Assembly (NCBI GenBank): GCA_026709065.1
Contig: JAPOTS010000124.1
Span: forward strand, 1-50,522
Reading direction: 5' to 3'
Length of the DNA stretch: 50,522 bases
Origin: Bacteroidota bacterium
Lineage (GTDB): Bacteria; Bacteroidota; Rhodothermia; Rhodothermales; Bin80
Shown here: positions 1 through 7,974 of the stretch, piece after piece
Numbering within the stretch: position 1 is the first letter of the stretch
Layout: every line of letters starts with the position of its first letter
Notes under the pieces: generated by a model
What the model was told of the DNA's origin: nothing
Database searches by the model: none
What the model saw: only the letters and a program-made list of their open reading frames with translations
Translations under genes and position numbers: made by a program

Positions 1-371
1 ACTTTATGAGTGTACGATGAGATCATGGATGATGATAGATCTTTCGCCTTAACTTTGTCACCGCCTAAATCTTTCTATGGTTGATGTAACATCTGAACAC
101 CTTGTAATTCATTCAAAACCTACTTTGTATCAAAAAATTTTGATTTAATGGCTTCAGTATAAGATGTGGTTGCATACATTCTTCAAAAGAAAGGAACAGT
201 CACCACATGGAAACTTCAATAACTGGTAGAACCCTCACAATTAAAGGGGAGATCAAAATACCGTTAATAACAAGCATTTGATTACTCCTTAAATCTTCAT
301 AAGCATTTGGGTACAAACGTATATCATTCCTTTTTTCATCACCGAAATACTCTTCCAAACACAATCCATGA
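1..371. other. Non-coding stretch downstream of the trb operon
   Basis: No convincing gene is seen. The operon-downstream genes expected after trbF (trbG/virB9, trbI/virB10) do not begin here. A GTG-started frame of 60 codons runs from 382 to 200 on the minus strand and overlaps the end of trbF, but it has no signal peptide or recognisable motif. Positions 224-233 read, on the minus strand, the same ten bases (GGTTCTACCA) as the left tip of the mobile element at 7521. This may mark the edge of another such element, but the match is short. Confidence 0.5.
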
Positions 372-1034
372 TTAAATCTCACCTACTTGCGTCAGAGTGT
401 AATCCATAATATAGATGCCCAATGGGTTCGCTCGTAACGTCTCTTCATCTTCAGGTGCCTCAATATGAATTTGAAAATGCCCCTCAAAGGCAGAAATACG
501 GTCGTCTTGACCTACTCGCGATGACTCCCTCCACGAAACCCGATATAAGATTCCTTCACCAGGAATTTTCAGCACACTACTAATCTCAACGACATAGCGC
601 GTATCCCCCCGTGCAAGCATCCGCTCCAAGGATTCTCGATCACGCCCTAGATCTGTCACTAACGCCTTTGCGGCCCGCCCATGAACATAAGACCGAGCAT
701 CCTGCAAACGCACATTCAGAAGCCGAGTATCGGTAGGTACAGTTCGTAAATTATGAACAAATTTGCGAAGCGCGGCAGTAATCGCAGATTCTGGTATGTC
801 TTGGATAGCAAGTAACCCTGCCGCGCGCATTTCACCTAATGCATCAAGCTCTACCACATATGGAACGATTTTATGTTGAGATGCAAGATGAACATATCCG
901 ACAGACAGAACCAGATTCACCAATAAAGCCAATACTGCAACAGATTGCCATGAGCGTTTACCTCTGGCAAGATCTCCAAACAGACGCTCAAATGCATACC
1001 GACCATCAAGGTATGGATGCCCCGCTTTACCCAT
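372..1034 (-). CDS. trbF: Type IV secretion inner-membrane protein, TrbF/VirB8 family
   Basis: A 220-residue bitopic protein. A short cytoplasmic tail contains the TrbF-like start (HPYLDGR, residues 6-12). One membrane segment follows at about 31-50, then the conserved PYVVELDALG motif at about 58-67 and a periplasmic domain that ends in the family signature NPLGIYIMDYT near residue 203. In this family VirB8/TrbF is an assembly factor linking the inner-membrane channel to the core complex. It starts 2 nt after the trbL stop, so it is the last gene of a tight minus-strand operon. Length matches the family (about 220-240). The normal next partners, VirB9/TrbG and VirB10/TrbI, are absent from the remaining 371 bases. 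The family assignment is firm. Whether the system still works cannot be judged from this window. Confidence 0.88.
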   Translation of the reverse strand: MGKAGHPYLDGRYAFERLFGDLARGKRSWQSVAVLALLVNLVLSVGYVHLASQHKIVPYVVELDALGEMRAAGLLAIQDIPESAITAALRKFVHNLRTVPTDTRLLNVRLQDARSYVHGRAAKALVTDLGRDRESLERMLARGDTRYVVEISSVLKIPGEGILYRVSWRESSRVGQDDRISAFEGHFQIHIEAPEDEETLRANPLGIYIMDYTLTQVGEI

Positions 1035-1036
1035 CT

Positions 1037-1966
1037 CTATAAATTTTGCAATGCCCGTTTGAAATTAATACTTATTCCTTGGCTCAGCTGCGAAGCAATC
1101 CTACCGGGCATATGAAGACCTAAGCCTGCCAATAGAATTGAAACCGCTGTCATTGACCACAAAAATCCCATTCTTGATGTGACCGATCCATCTGAGCTAT
1201 TGGAGAAAAGCTGCTCAAATGATGCAAGCCACAAATGATTGTACGATTGTAATAATTCAACCATGTCATCTCCTATAGATGCCGCCACCCCCGCGATCAA
1301 AATGATGAAAAATAGCTTGATTCCAATGTAAACCACATACTTCAGGTATCCCTCACCAAGGGGAGCTGTCCCCCGAAATGCCATAAACCCAACAAAAAAC
1401 AACCCGCCGGTGACAACCACATAACTCTCTATCATCGTAACTAACAGGTGTGCTGCAAGTGCAACAAAGCATAACAGCATGATCAGTGCAGGAATTAGAG
1501 CCAACGAAGTAATGAACCCAGATGTCAGCCCAACAGACTGCATGACACTCAATAGCATGCTTAATCCAATATTCAGCAGATGGGTTGGAGATAAATGAGT
1601 GACACTGCTCCCCCCAATATAGACTGCCGTTTCTCCAAAGCCCTGTGCAATGAGTGGTAACCATTTGTGGTAGGTGGACAGCAGTCCAAGTACAAATGCC
1701 AAAAGCCCAATTTTGAATGCAAATTGGCTGATGAGATCATCCCCCTGCTTTCTACGACCAGCCCAGATCATATACCCTGTTACAACAATCTCTAAAACAG
1801 CTAAACTCAAAAAGAGTGTTTGTGCAGCATCCAACGCGCGAGTTAGCCATGCCTCAGTGGTGAGTCTAAAGACTTCCTGTGCACAGTCAAAAAACATCGT
1901 TGGTGCACAATTCTGTAATGCTTGTTGCATGGACTCAGTATGATCTATTGATTGAAGACATCTCAA
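1037..1966 (-). CDS. trbL: Type IV secretion polytopic membrane protein, TrbL/VirB6 family
   Basis: A 309-residue, very hydrophobic protein with about six membrane segments, including residues around 45-70, 85-105, 130-180 and 215-235. The central stretch (ESYVVVTGGLFFVGFMAFRG, then GYLKYVVYIGIKLFFIILI) matches the TrbL pattern of a glycine-rich amphipathic loop followed by a K-L-F membrane helix. TrbL/VirB6 is the inner-membrane platform component through which substrate is thought to pass. The gene lies 24 nt after trbJ and 2 nt before trbF, in the order of Ti-plasmid and ICE trb operons (C-D-E-J-(K)-L-F). No trbK-like small lipoprotein sits between trbJ and trbL; there is no room for one. 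Confidence 0.82.
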   Translation of the reverse strand: MRCLQSIDHTESMQQALQNCAPTMFFDCAQEVFRLTTEAWLTRALDAAQTLFLSLAVLEIVVTGYMIWAGRRKQGDDLISQFAFKIGLLAFVLGLLSTYHKWLPLIAQGFGETAVYIGGSSVTHLSPTHLLNIGLSMLLSVMQSVGLTSGFITSLALIPALIMLLCFVALAAHLLVTMIESYVVVTGGLFFVGFMAFRGTAPLGEGYLKYVVYIGIKLFFIILIAGVAASIGDDMVELLQSYNHLWLASFEQLFSNSSDGSVTSRMGFLWSMTAVSILLAGLGLHMPGRIASQLSQGISINFKRALQNL

Positions 1967-1990
1967 GACTCCTCACTAGGACGACGCTGG

Positions 1991-2719
1991 TCATTTCAAG
2001 AATTGCCTAACATCATACTGCGAAGAATGTCCTACCCACTGACTATGTCCTACGAATTCCATATAGCGCATCTGATTCTGGGCCTTCTGACTCACCTCAT
2101 CGGCAGCCTGCATGGCCTGTAAATTCGCAAGCGTTGAAATAGCTTGTCTGGTGAGTAGTAATTCTCTGGCATGCATAACCTGTATATTTGCCTGAACATC
2201 TCGCATCTGTTGTGGCTCTTTTGCTTGGTTGATTTCTCCTTTCATCCGTTCTATCTCTGAATGACCATGGATGACCGACTGATCATGAATTTGAAGTGTC
2301 GAGAAAACGCTCTCAAGGGTCGACATTTTTTGCTCTAACGAAATTTGGTGTGAAGCCACTGGATCAGGCGGAGTAACATACATTGGAAATCTCTCCCGAA
2401 TATTTTGTGGGTTATTCCACAGAAAGCCTTCGCTAGATTGATGTGCCCGTGTGATTTGATCGATATAATGACCAAGCGACTTCATCGGTATAGCCCCTCG
2501 TTTCGTCAGCGCACGCTCGTACCTATGAAGGTGGGATTCAGTATTTTCTTTGATCTCTGTGGACAACGACACTTCTTTGAGTAGAATACGAACCTGATGA
2601 CGAAGCTCAGCTAAAGAAGCGACCGTCTCAGCTAAATTAGCAATATCTAAAACTGGTATCTGTGCGCGACTAATCGACGCAGAAGCCAGCAATAATATCA
2701 GAATAAAAGATCGTTTCAT
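1991..2719 (-). CDS. trbJ: Type IV secretion periplasmic protein, TrbJ/VirB5-like
   Basis: A 242-residue exported protein with a clear signal peptide (hydrophobic residues 5-17, likely cut after SRA, residue 19). The mature start is QIPVLDIANLAE, typical of TrbJ (a hydrophobic-D-x-x-N-L-A motif). The rest is mostly helical and predicted coiled coil, with long heptad-like stretches at about 25-75 and 120-200. TrbJ/VirB5 proteins are minor pilus-tip or periplasmic components and diverge strongly in sequence, so the call rests on the N-terminal motif, helical content, size and operon position between the VirB4 ATPase and TrbL. The gaps to both neighbours are about 25 nt, consistent with one transcript. 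Confidence 0.75.
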   Translation of the reverse strand: MKRSFILILLLASASISRAQIPVLDIANLAETVASLAELRHQVRILLKEVSLSTEIKENTESHLHRYERALTKRGAIPMKSLGHYIDQITRAHQSSEGFLWNNPQNIRERFPMYVTPPDPVASHQISLEQKMSTLESVFSTLQIHDQSVIHGHSEIERMKGEINQAKEPQQMRDVQANIQVMHARELLLTRQAISTLANLQAMQAADEVSQKAQNQMRYMEFVGHSQWVGHSSQYDVRQFLK

Positions 2720-2744
2720 GCGTTATCTCAAGGTCTAAGAATTG

Positions 2745-5144
2745 TTATTCGTTCTGAAGGATCGCTTCTCCAATGCACGCATGACCTTCCGATGCATCCT
2801 TCCCTGAAGGGGGTATCAACAATGTGCGTGCAATGGGCCCTAAATTCAATTCAAATAAGCGCCCGCCTTGAGGTCTCTTGTAAAAATACTCTCGCTTTGG
2901 AGTCGCAGAGGCAATGAGTTCTATTGCCCGTGGGTTTAGATCCAAGGCCCGATACATCGCCAGTCCTTCTTCGGTCCGAGCGTCAGAATTGGGAAGAATG
3001 ATTTTGGTAGGGCATGACTCAGTGATCAGTGCAGCATTGGGGAGTGCCATGATCTGCGCTGGTGAATGAGCAACTAAAATGACAGCCGCATTACGTTTTC
3101 TCAGGGTCAGAAGCCATGCCTTGATTCGCTCTGAAAATTGTGACCTCAACAGTGCAGCCCATGCCTCTTCAATTACTATCAGAGTCGGAGTGCCGTCAAG
3201 CGTTCGTTCAATATTTCGGAACAATGACAGAAGCAGAGGCACCATTACACTGTCACCCTGATCAAGAACGTTTCCTAGTTCATACACTTGGAACCGTTTT
3301 GATACATCTGCTACTGTATCTCCATCAAACAACTGACCATAGGGGCCATCTTCGGTGTATTGAGCTACCACACTTTTTAATGTTTGAGGTAGCAGTAAAT
3401 GATAAGCAGTGAGCGTCCGAAACTCTGGTGGTGATTGGCTCAGTAGGTCAAGTGTTTCCGAGAGAATTAATCGTCCTTCCGCATCTACTAACTCACGGGA
3501 AAGGTCATAGATAATCTCCAGCCAGCTTAATGCCCATAATCGCTCATTTTTCTGATCAATATGACGAAGCGGTTGGAGTGCATTTGTGGATGTCTCACCA
3601 AACGAATATTGGGATCCTCCTGATGCCAAGCCAGACACTTGATGAGATTTCCCGATATCAAAGATGTGAACTCGACTATTTGCATAGCGCAAGAAATTGA
3701 GGGCTAACCACCCAACTAACACACTCTTTCCTGAGCCTGTAGCTCCAATCACTAAGGTATGCCCCACATCTCCCTGATGTAGATTGACCATAAACGGGAT
3801 ACCCCCTGAGGTTTTCGCACACGCTAAAGCTGGACTATTTTCTTCAAATAGTGGGCTCGGGCAAGAATGAGCCCCTCTCCATGGTGCAGACACTGGAAAC
3901 AAGTGTGCAATGTTACGGCTTGATAAAAGTGGACGGCGTAAATTTGCATGTCCATGACCAGGGAGTGTGCCAATAAAAGCATCCGTTGCATTGATCGTTT
4001 CTAAGCTACACGTAAACCCTTGATCACGGAGTCCTTGCATCAATATCTGGCTCTGTGCTAATCCACGCTTCATGATAGAATCTCGGAGAATCAAGGCATT
4101 GGTGAAGTATCCAAATCTCACGCGACCACTACTAGACTCCGCATGTGCTGTGGCCGATTCTTGTTGCATGTTCACAGCATCCTGATCTTCAAAACCTTCT
4201 TCTTTTGGTGCAATTAATTTCCGCAACCCACGTCGCTGATGAAACCAGCTTGTTTGCAACCGTTTAATCCGCCGCTCTGCGCCATGGCGGCTCATTCCCA
4301 CATATCGCATATGCCATCGCCATTCCCCTTCCAAGCGATTCAAAAAATCACATCCAGCGACTCGGGTTTCAACGCCGAGCGAAGAGATGGTAATCACAAA
4401 GATATGTTGGCCGCTCACCTTTGGATAAAAACCTGTCTGAAAGTCATCTGATGCCAACGAATAGCTCAGATAACTCTTGGACGTATTCTGGACTTGATCT
4501 AACGTCCCTGTCAGCGTAGAATGGCACTCCGTCAATAGGTTGCTATTACTCAATAGTGATGCTTCAAACCTGCTTTTTAATAACCCGTGTACTTCTGTTA
4601 GGGTTCGTTTGTAGTCTGAGAGGATCTGCTGATAATCAAATTCATTTTGTGTGCCTTTGATGATGGGGCGCTCCCACTTTGACCACAACTCCTTTGATGG
4701 GGTATAGGTAAACAGTACTGTACGACGCATCAAGTAGTGATGCTTGGTTTCACGAAATTGTTTTTGACGCTCTTCTTCCATTGCACGCAAAGAGTCAGTC
4801 GGAAAATGATGTTTTTCGTCAATTGGATAATGATTCAAATAGTTACGATGAACATTGACTTCAATCCCATATCCCTCTCCAAGAAGCATCAGCATATCGT
4901 GAACTGTATCTGTGACGCTGTTGACATCAGCGCTGGATGATGCTTCTAAATCTGGTGGGTTTAGTTCTATCCCACTGAGAAACGATCCATCCTTCATCAA
5001 AATAATTCCCTCATCTATCATAAATGCCCAGCCCAACAGGTCTCCCAATCCTTCGGCCGGGTTCTTAAGCTGTTGGAGGCGTTGAATCAGCCACAAGGCA
5101 CCTGCACCCGTTGCTGTCCCAAGGCCGAAGGTTACTGGATCCAT
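2745..5144 (-). CDS. trbE: Type IV secretion ATPase, VirB4/TrbE family
   Basis: A 799-residue ATPase close to the usual VirB4/TrbE length (about 790-850). The N-terminal half (about 1-420) is the CagE/TrbE/VirB4 domain. The C-terminal RecA-like domain carries the Walker A motif GATGSGKS at about 466-473 and the Walker B motif TLIVIEEAWAAL at about 653-664. The AHSPAQI stretch about 40 residues after Walker B fits a sensor or motor motif. In the family this membrane-associated ATPase powers pilus biogenesis and substrate transfer. Near the N-terminus, residues 7-20 are hydrophobic and could insert in the membrane, as in TrbE fused or adjacent to TrbD. No frameshift or lost catalytic residue was seen. 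The gene starts 8 nt after the trbD stop. Confidence 0.93.
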   Translation of the reverse strand: MDPVTFGLGTATGAGALWLIQRLQQLKNPAEGLGDLLGWAFMIDEGIILMKDGSFLSGIELNPPDLEASSSADVNSVTDTVHDMLMLLGEGYGIEVNVHRNYLNHYPIDEKHHFPTDSLRAMEEERQKQFRETKHHYLMRRTVLFTYTPSKELWSKWERPIIKGTQNEFDYQQILSDYKRTLTEVHGLLKSRFEASLLSNSNLLTECHSTLTGTLDQVQNTSKSYLSYSLASDDFQTGFYPKVSGQHIFVITISSLGVETRVAGCDFLNRLEGEWRWHMRYVGMSRHGAERRIKRLQTSWFHQRRGLRKLIAPKEEGFEDQDAVNMQQESATAHAESSSGRVRFGYFTNALILRDSIMKRGLAQSQILMQGLRDQGFTCSLETINATDAFIGTLPGHGHANLRRPLLSSRNIAHLFPVSAPWRGAHSCPSPLFEENSPALACAKTSGGIPFMVNLHQGDVGHTLVIGATGSGKSVLVGWLALNFLRYANSRVHIFDIGKSHQVSGLASGGSQYSFGETSTNALQPLRHIDQKNERLWALSWLEIIYDLSRELVDAEGRLILSETLDLLSQSPPEFRTLTAYHLLLPQTLKSVVAQYTEDGPYGQLFDGDTVADVSKRFQVYELGNVLDQGDSVMVPLLLSLFRNIERTLDGTPTLIVIEEAWAALLRSQFSERIKAWLLTLRKRNAAVILVAHSPAQIMALPNAALITESCPTKIILPNSDARTEEGLAMYRALDLNPRAIELIASATPKREYFYKRPQGGRLFELNLGPIARTLLIPPSGKDASEGHACIGEAILQNE

Positions 5145-5152
5145 TGGTTTAA

Positions 5153-5473
5153 CTACTTAATACGATCTCGCCATAGCATGGCAACCTCTTTTTCCTGTCG
5201 CAAATAGTGTGACTTGTATCTGAATGCTTTGGGGACGATCACCATGAAATACGGCTCTTTTTCAAATACTTTTCGTAGCAATGGAAGCAAAATCATATAT
5301 GCGATCCCACAACCTACAAGAACTTTTGGATCTAACCGTGAAGCAATCCCGAGTGCGACTAAAATGAGCATCAGTAACATGAATGCATCCTGAGGTAATC
5401 CTCCCATCGTTGGCCTTCGTTGGAGCGACATGTGGACAGGTGCCGTTTCTAGATCTTCACAATGACGAATCAT
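5153..5473 (-). CDS. trbD: Type IV secretion inner-membrane protein, TrbD/VirB3 family
   Basis: A 106-residue protein with the VirB3 pattern: a short N-terminal segment with VHMSLQRRP (residues 13-21), two membrane helices at about 31-45 and 50-66, then a charged C-terminal tail containing EKEPYFMVIV. VirB3/TrbD binds the VirB4/TrbE ATPase and helps recruit it to the membrane. Its ATG shares one base with the trbC stop codon (TAATG), so translation is probably coupled to the pilin gene. The next gene, trbE, starts 8 nt downstream. Length is normal for VirB3 (about 100-110). Confidence 0.85.
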   Translation of the reverse strand: MIRHCEDLETAPVHMSLQRRPTMGGLPQDAFMLLMLILVALGIASRLDPKVLVGCGIAYMILLPLLRKVFEKEPYFMVIVPKAFRYKSHYLRQEKEVAMLWRDRIK

Positions 5474-5802
5474 TAAATCAGTGCCCCCTGAAACGAAAAG
5501 AATTCACTGATCTGAGCTGCACCAAAAATGATCACAGCACCCATTACGGTGCGCCCTAGTATTTCCCCTGCACGCCCTGACCTTGTAATCCACCACGCCA
5601 GTCCGCCGAGTACAATGATCAGAAGAAACGCAGCCGTAGCTAAATCTCCCGTCAACAAACCTACAATTTTGGATACCGTTGAGGTTGCTACACTAACTCC
5701 GCCAATACCACTTGCATCAGAAATAGTGGGATACAGACATAAACATGTAATAATGGAGAGCGTGAACCAGAAACGATTAATCTTAGGGTGTAAGAAATTC
5801 AT
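5473..5802 (-). CDS. trbC: Type IV secretion major pilin, TrbC/VirB2 family
   Basis: A 109-residue prepilin. A long signal segment covers residues 10-28 and is probably processed near DA-SG, residues 30-31. Two membrane helices follow at about 57-71 (LATAAFLLIIVLGGLAWWI) and 86-98, separated by the short basic loop TRSGRAGEILGR that is characteristic of VirB2/TrbC. VirB2/TrbC forms the conjugative pilus. It is the first gene of the minus-strand operon. The start codon lies 2 nt downstream of a 10-bp perfect inverted repeat (5805-5840), a likely regulatory site. No trbB/virB11 ATPase gene precedes it, although trbB heads most trb operons. Confidence 0.85.
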   Translation of the reverse strand: MNFLHPKINRFWFTLSIITCLCLYPTISDASGIGGVSVATSTVSKIVGLLTGDLATAAFLLIIVLGGLAWWITRSGRAGEILGRTVMGAVIIFGAAQISEFFSFQGALI

Positions 5803-5804
5803 TA

Positions 5805-5840
5805 GATTGAGTGTTTATGATTTCATTGATACACTCAATC
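5805..5840 (-). promoter_or_regulatory. 10-bp perfect inverted repeat abutting the trbC start codon
   Basis: On the plus strand GATTGAGTGT (5805-5814) and ACACTCAATC (5831-5840) are perfect inverted copies separated by 16 nt. The repeat ends 2 nt before the trbC ATG (5802-5800 on the minus strand). It could be a repressor operator for the conjugation operon. As RNA it would be a hairpin covering the ribosome-binding region. The pairing is directly visible; the role is inferred. Confidence 0.5.
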
Positions 5841-6417
5841 ATTATCATTTATTTGACAAGTATGTTACAGTTTAAGCAAATACAATTCTGTTAAACAGAC
5901 TTTCATTTGTGATTCTTGGAGAAGATAGATCTGCTTATCTATTAGGATAAGCCAAGTTGAGATTTACGCTATTGCCTGTTCGTATGAATTGTCAAATGAT
6001 CACTCAACCTATATGAACCTTTAGGCACTACTAAATGTGAATGTAGGTCAACCAAAAGAAACTCTATGCTCCTGTACTGAGGCCATGTTATATGTAGTAG
6101 ATGACCTACGATTTCGGCTTAATGATTCTTGAACATAGATTCTGATGACAGAGATGAAAGAAATTTCTACTACACACATCGTTCAGGCTTTAAATCGTCT
6201 GGATATCCAGCAATTGGTGTGCAAATGAAAGACCATTGTTCAAGAGTCTATCATTTGAGAAAATGTCTTTACCCTGAAATCAAGAACTTCTTCAGATACA
6301 GGGAACATATACGTTTCTCCTGTGTAATTAAACAACAAAGTAAATTTTTCCACAAGTAACATTCTCAAGACATGTGACGTATTACGGGATTCAACTATCA
6401 TAAATCCTCATTATATC
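5841..6417. other. Intergenic region between the trb operon and the 6418 lipoprotein gene
   Basis: This is a divergent intergenic space of about 600 bases. It should hold the promoter of the minus-strand trb operon and that of the plus-strand lipoprotein, but no convincing promoter could be picked out by eye. A TTG-started 76-codon frame at 6129-6359 has no recognisable motif and low-complexity composition and is not called. No tRNA, repeat or mobile-element end was recognised. Confidence 0.4.
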
Positions 6418-7482
6418 ATGCTCACTCCCCCCCCCCTAAATTCACTCAAATCAGTAAAATATACTTATTGCAAGTTCATCATTATTGCATTTGGATTCAT
6501 TATTCTTTTCGCTGGATGCGAATTCAATGACATTGTAACTGACCCAGTTTCTTCCACATCCGATGAAACAAAGTCTCTTGTTTCAAATAATCTTCCTTCA
6601 ATTTCTGATGGCAGGATTGTCTTTGAAGATCAGAGTAGATTCCAACAGTTCTTGGAATCCATCGTTAATAAAGACGATTCTTATCTGGATTCTATTGAGA
6701 CAGGAATGAATTTTGTATCACTTAGGTCAGATACCGAAAGACTTGCTGAACAATTGGGCAAGGAGATTGAAGAATTACAAATTGTCACGGACAAGTATTT
6801 TGCGACTGCTCTAAATTCTGAGGGAGAATATCAGATTGGTGATGTGGTTCACAGAGTAACACGGTCTTTCATTTACTCTGTCAATGAATCAAACTCTGAT
6901 TATTTAGATTCTATTTCTCTCAGAGACAACAATTTTCAGACAGTGTATCATAAAACAGGTCATCACCCTGAAGTAAATATTTTTGAGATCCAGCGATTTC
7001 CTGATCCTGATGTTGCATACAAAACAGGTGAAGCATTGAGAGGCTATAACGAATGTAGTGGTTCATTTTTTAACCGAAGAAGAATCGTAGGAAAGATATG
7101 GACAACAGATAATTCTTCTCATTTTGCCTTAGAATCCGTGCTAAAGAGTCAGAGAAAAGGATTTCTCGGGGGGTGGTACGGATCCACGATAGACTGGCTC
7201 CTTGCTGACGGAAACTATGCATTCTATAAGGCATATGAAGTGAGTTTTGTTGATCGTCCGTGGTTAAATTACTCTCGAACAGAACCCCTTTCAAGTGGAA
7301 GAGTTTTTGCCAGAGGCGAGGATACAAAACGAATTGAACAGACTCATTATAGCTTTAGAGGTGATAATTCATCAAATTCAAATATTTATGGGAATGTATC
7401 TGTCACCTTCAGTGGTCAGCGCACAGATAAAGGAACAATCAGCAGGGCTAAATGTAATGCATCTTTGTCAAAGAATAATTAG
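6418..7482 (+). CDS. Hypothetical surface lipoprotein with a poly-C tract at its start
   Basis: A 354-residue protein with a lipoprotein signal: hydrophobic residues 18-30, then the lipobox LFAGC, giving lipidated Cys34. The mature part is soluble, with alternating charged and aromatic stretches and no recognised domain. The FEDQSRFQQFLESIVNKD region (about residues 69-86) is reminiscent of small Bacteroidota lipoproteins of unknown function. The only usable start is ATG 6418; there is no ATG, GTG or TTG in frame between it and the signal sequence. Codons 4-7 read CCC CCC CCC CTA, a run of ten C at 6427-6436. A one-base slip there would put the whole protein out of frame, so expression could be phase-variable. 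The gene is monocistronic by spacing. Confidence 0.75.
   Translation: MLTPPPLNSLKSVKYTYCKFIIIAFGFIILFAGCEFNDIVTDPVSSTSDETKSLVSNNLPSISDGRIVFEDQSRFQQFLESIVNKDDSYLDSIETGMNFVSLRSDTERLAEQLGKEIEELQIVTDKYFATALNSEGEYQIGDVVHRVTRSFIYSVNESNSDYLDSISLRDNNFQTVYHKTGHHPEVNIFEIQRFPDPDVAYKTGEALRGYNECSGSFFNRRRIVGKIWTTDNSSHFALESVLKSQRKGFLGGWYGSTIDWLLADGNYAFYKAYEVSFVDRPWLNYSRTEPLSSGRVFARGEDTKRIEQTHYSFRGDNSSNSNIYGNVSVTFSGQRTDKGTISRAKCNASLSKNN
6427..6436 (+). repeat. Ten-base poly-C tract inside codons 4-7 of a lipoprotein gene
   Basis: Ten consecutive C follow ATGCTCACT. Homopolymeric G/C tracts of this length in the 5' end of surface-protein genes are classic slipped-strand (contingency) sites. Here the tract is in frame as written. 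Confidence 0.9.
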
Positions 7483-7512
7483 CATGATATAGATCATCCT
7501 TGGTCATCATTA

Positions 7513-7520
7513 ATTCTTTT
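7513..7520 (+). repeat. Target-site duplication, left copy
   Basis: The sequence ATTCTTTT immediately precedes the left terminus of the element at 7521 and is repeated exactly at 7872-7879. Confidence 0.85.
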
Positions 7521-7871
7521 GGTTCTACCATGTTTTGTGTGGAAACGATTGATTTTGGTTCCACCACATTTATTTTTCCATATAAGATACATTTATAGAA
7601 TCCTTGTTGCTTCACTTACTAAATTAGGATCTCACTGGTCTATTTTAATGTGGTGGAAATAGATATAAGGCTACATCCAGTAGATGTTTATGTATAAAGT
7701 ATACAATGCGTTATTTATCCACAGTCCAATGGAAAAAGCGGAGAAAATGACGGAACATCAAAGAGATCAAAACTAATGGCAGAGGATATAATAAATTTGA
7801 AAATTTCAGAGTGGTTATTCTCTTATTCTGTAATAGTCTGAACCTCTACCCACAAGATTCGTGATAGAACC
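7521..7871 (+). mobile_element. 351-bp non-autonomous element (MITE), ISL3-like ends
   Basis: The left end (7521-7544, starting GGTTCTACCA) and the right end (7848-7871, ending GATAGAACC) form an imperfect 24-bp inverted repeat, 16 of 24 positions identical. It is perfect over the outer seven bases, and CCACA is also conserved. The exact 8-bp duplication ATTCTTTT flanks it on both sides. The left tip matches, at 20 of 24 positions, the sequence at 50320-50343. That sequence lies just upstream of an ISL3-family transposase start, and 8-bp duplications are typical of ISL3. No coding frame lies inside. A second, perfect 12-bp inverted repeat (7559-7570 and 7647-7658) lies in its left half. Confidence 0.8.
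7559..7658. repeat. Internal 12-bp perfect inverted repeat of the MITE
   Basis: TTCCACCACATT at 7559-7570 and AATGTGGTGGAA at 7647-7658 are perfect inverted copies with 76 nt between them. The stem could form a long hairpin in RNA read through the element. Confidence 0.7.
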
Positions 7872-7879
7872 ATTCTTTT
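7872..7879 (+). repeat. Target-site duplication, right copy
   Basis: The sequence ATTCTTTT directly follows the right terminus of the element and is identical to 7513-7520. Confidence 0.85.
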
Positions 7880-7974
7880 GACATTAATCCTAAATTTATA
7901 TTCAAAAGATTCTATATACGCATATTTTAAAATCATGTGACTGATCACTTAATCCTCAAAAAAAACCTTATTCA

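Noticed and set aside
200..382. 60-codon GTG-started frame after trbF, minus strand
   Set aside because: Overlaps the trbF end, has no signal peptide or TrbG-like motif, and runs into possible mobile-element sequence.
6129..6359. 76-codon TTG-started frame, plus strand
   Set aside because: No motif, rare start codon, no ribosome-binding site and composition like non-coding DNA.
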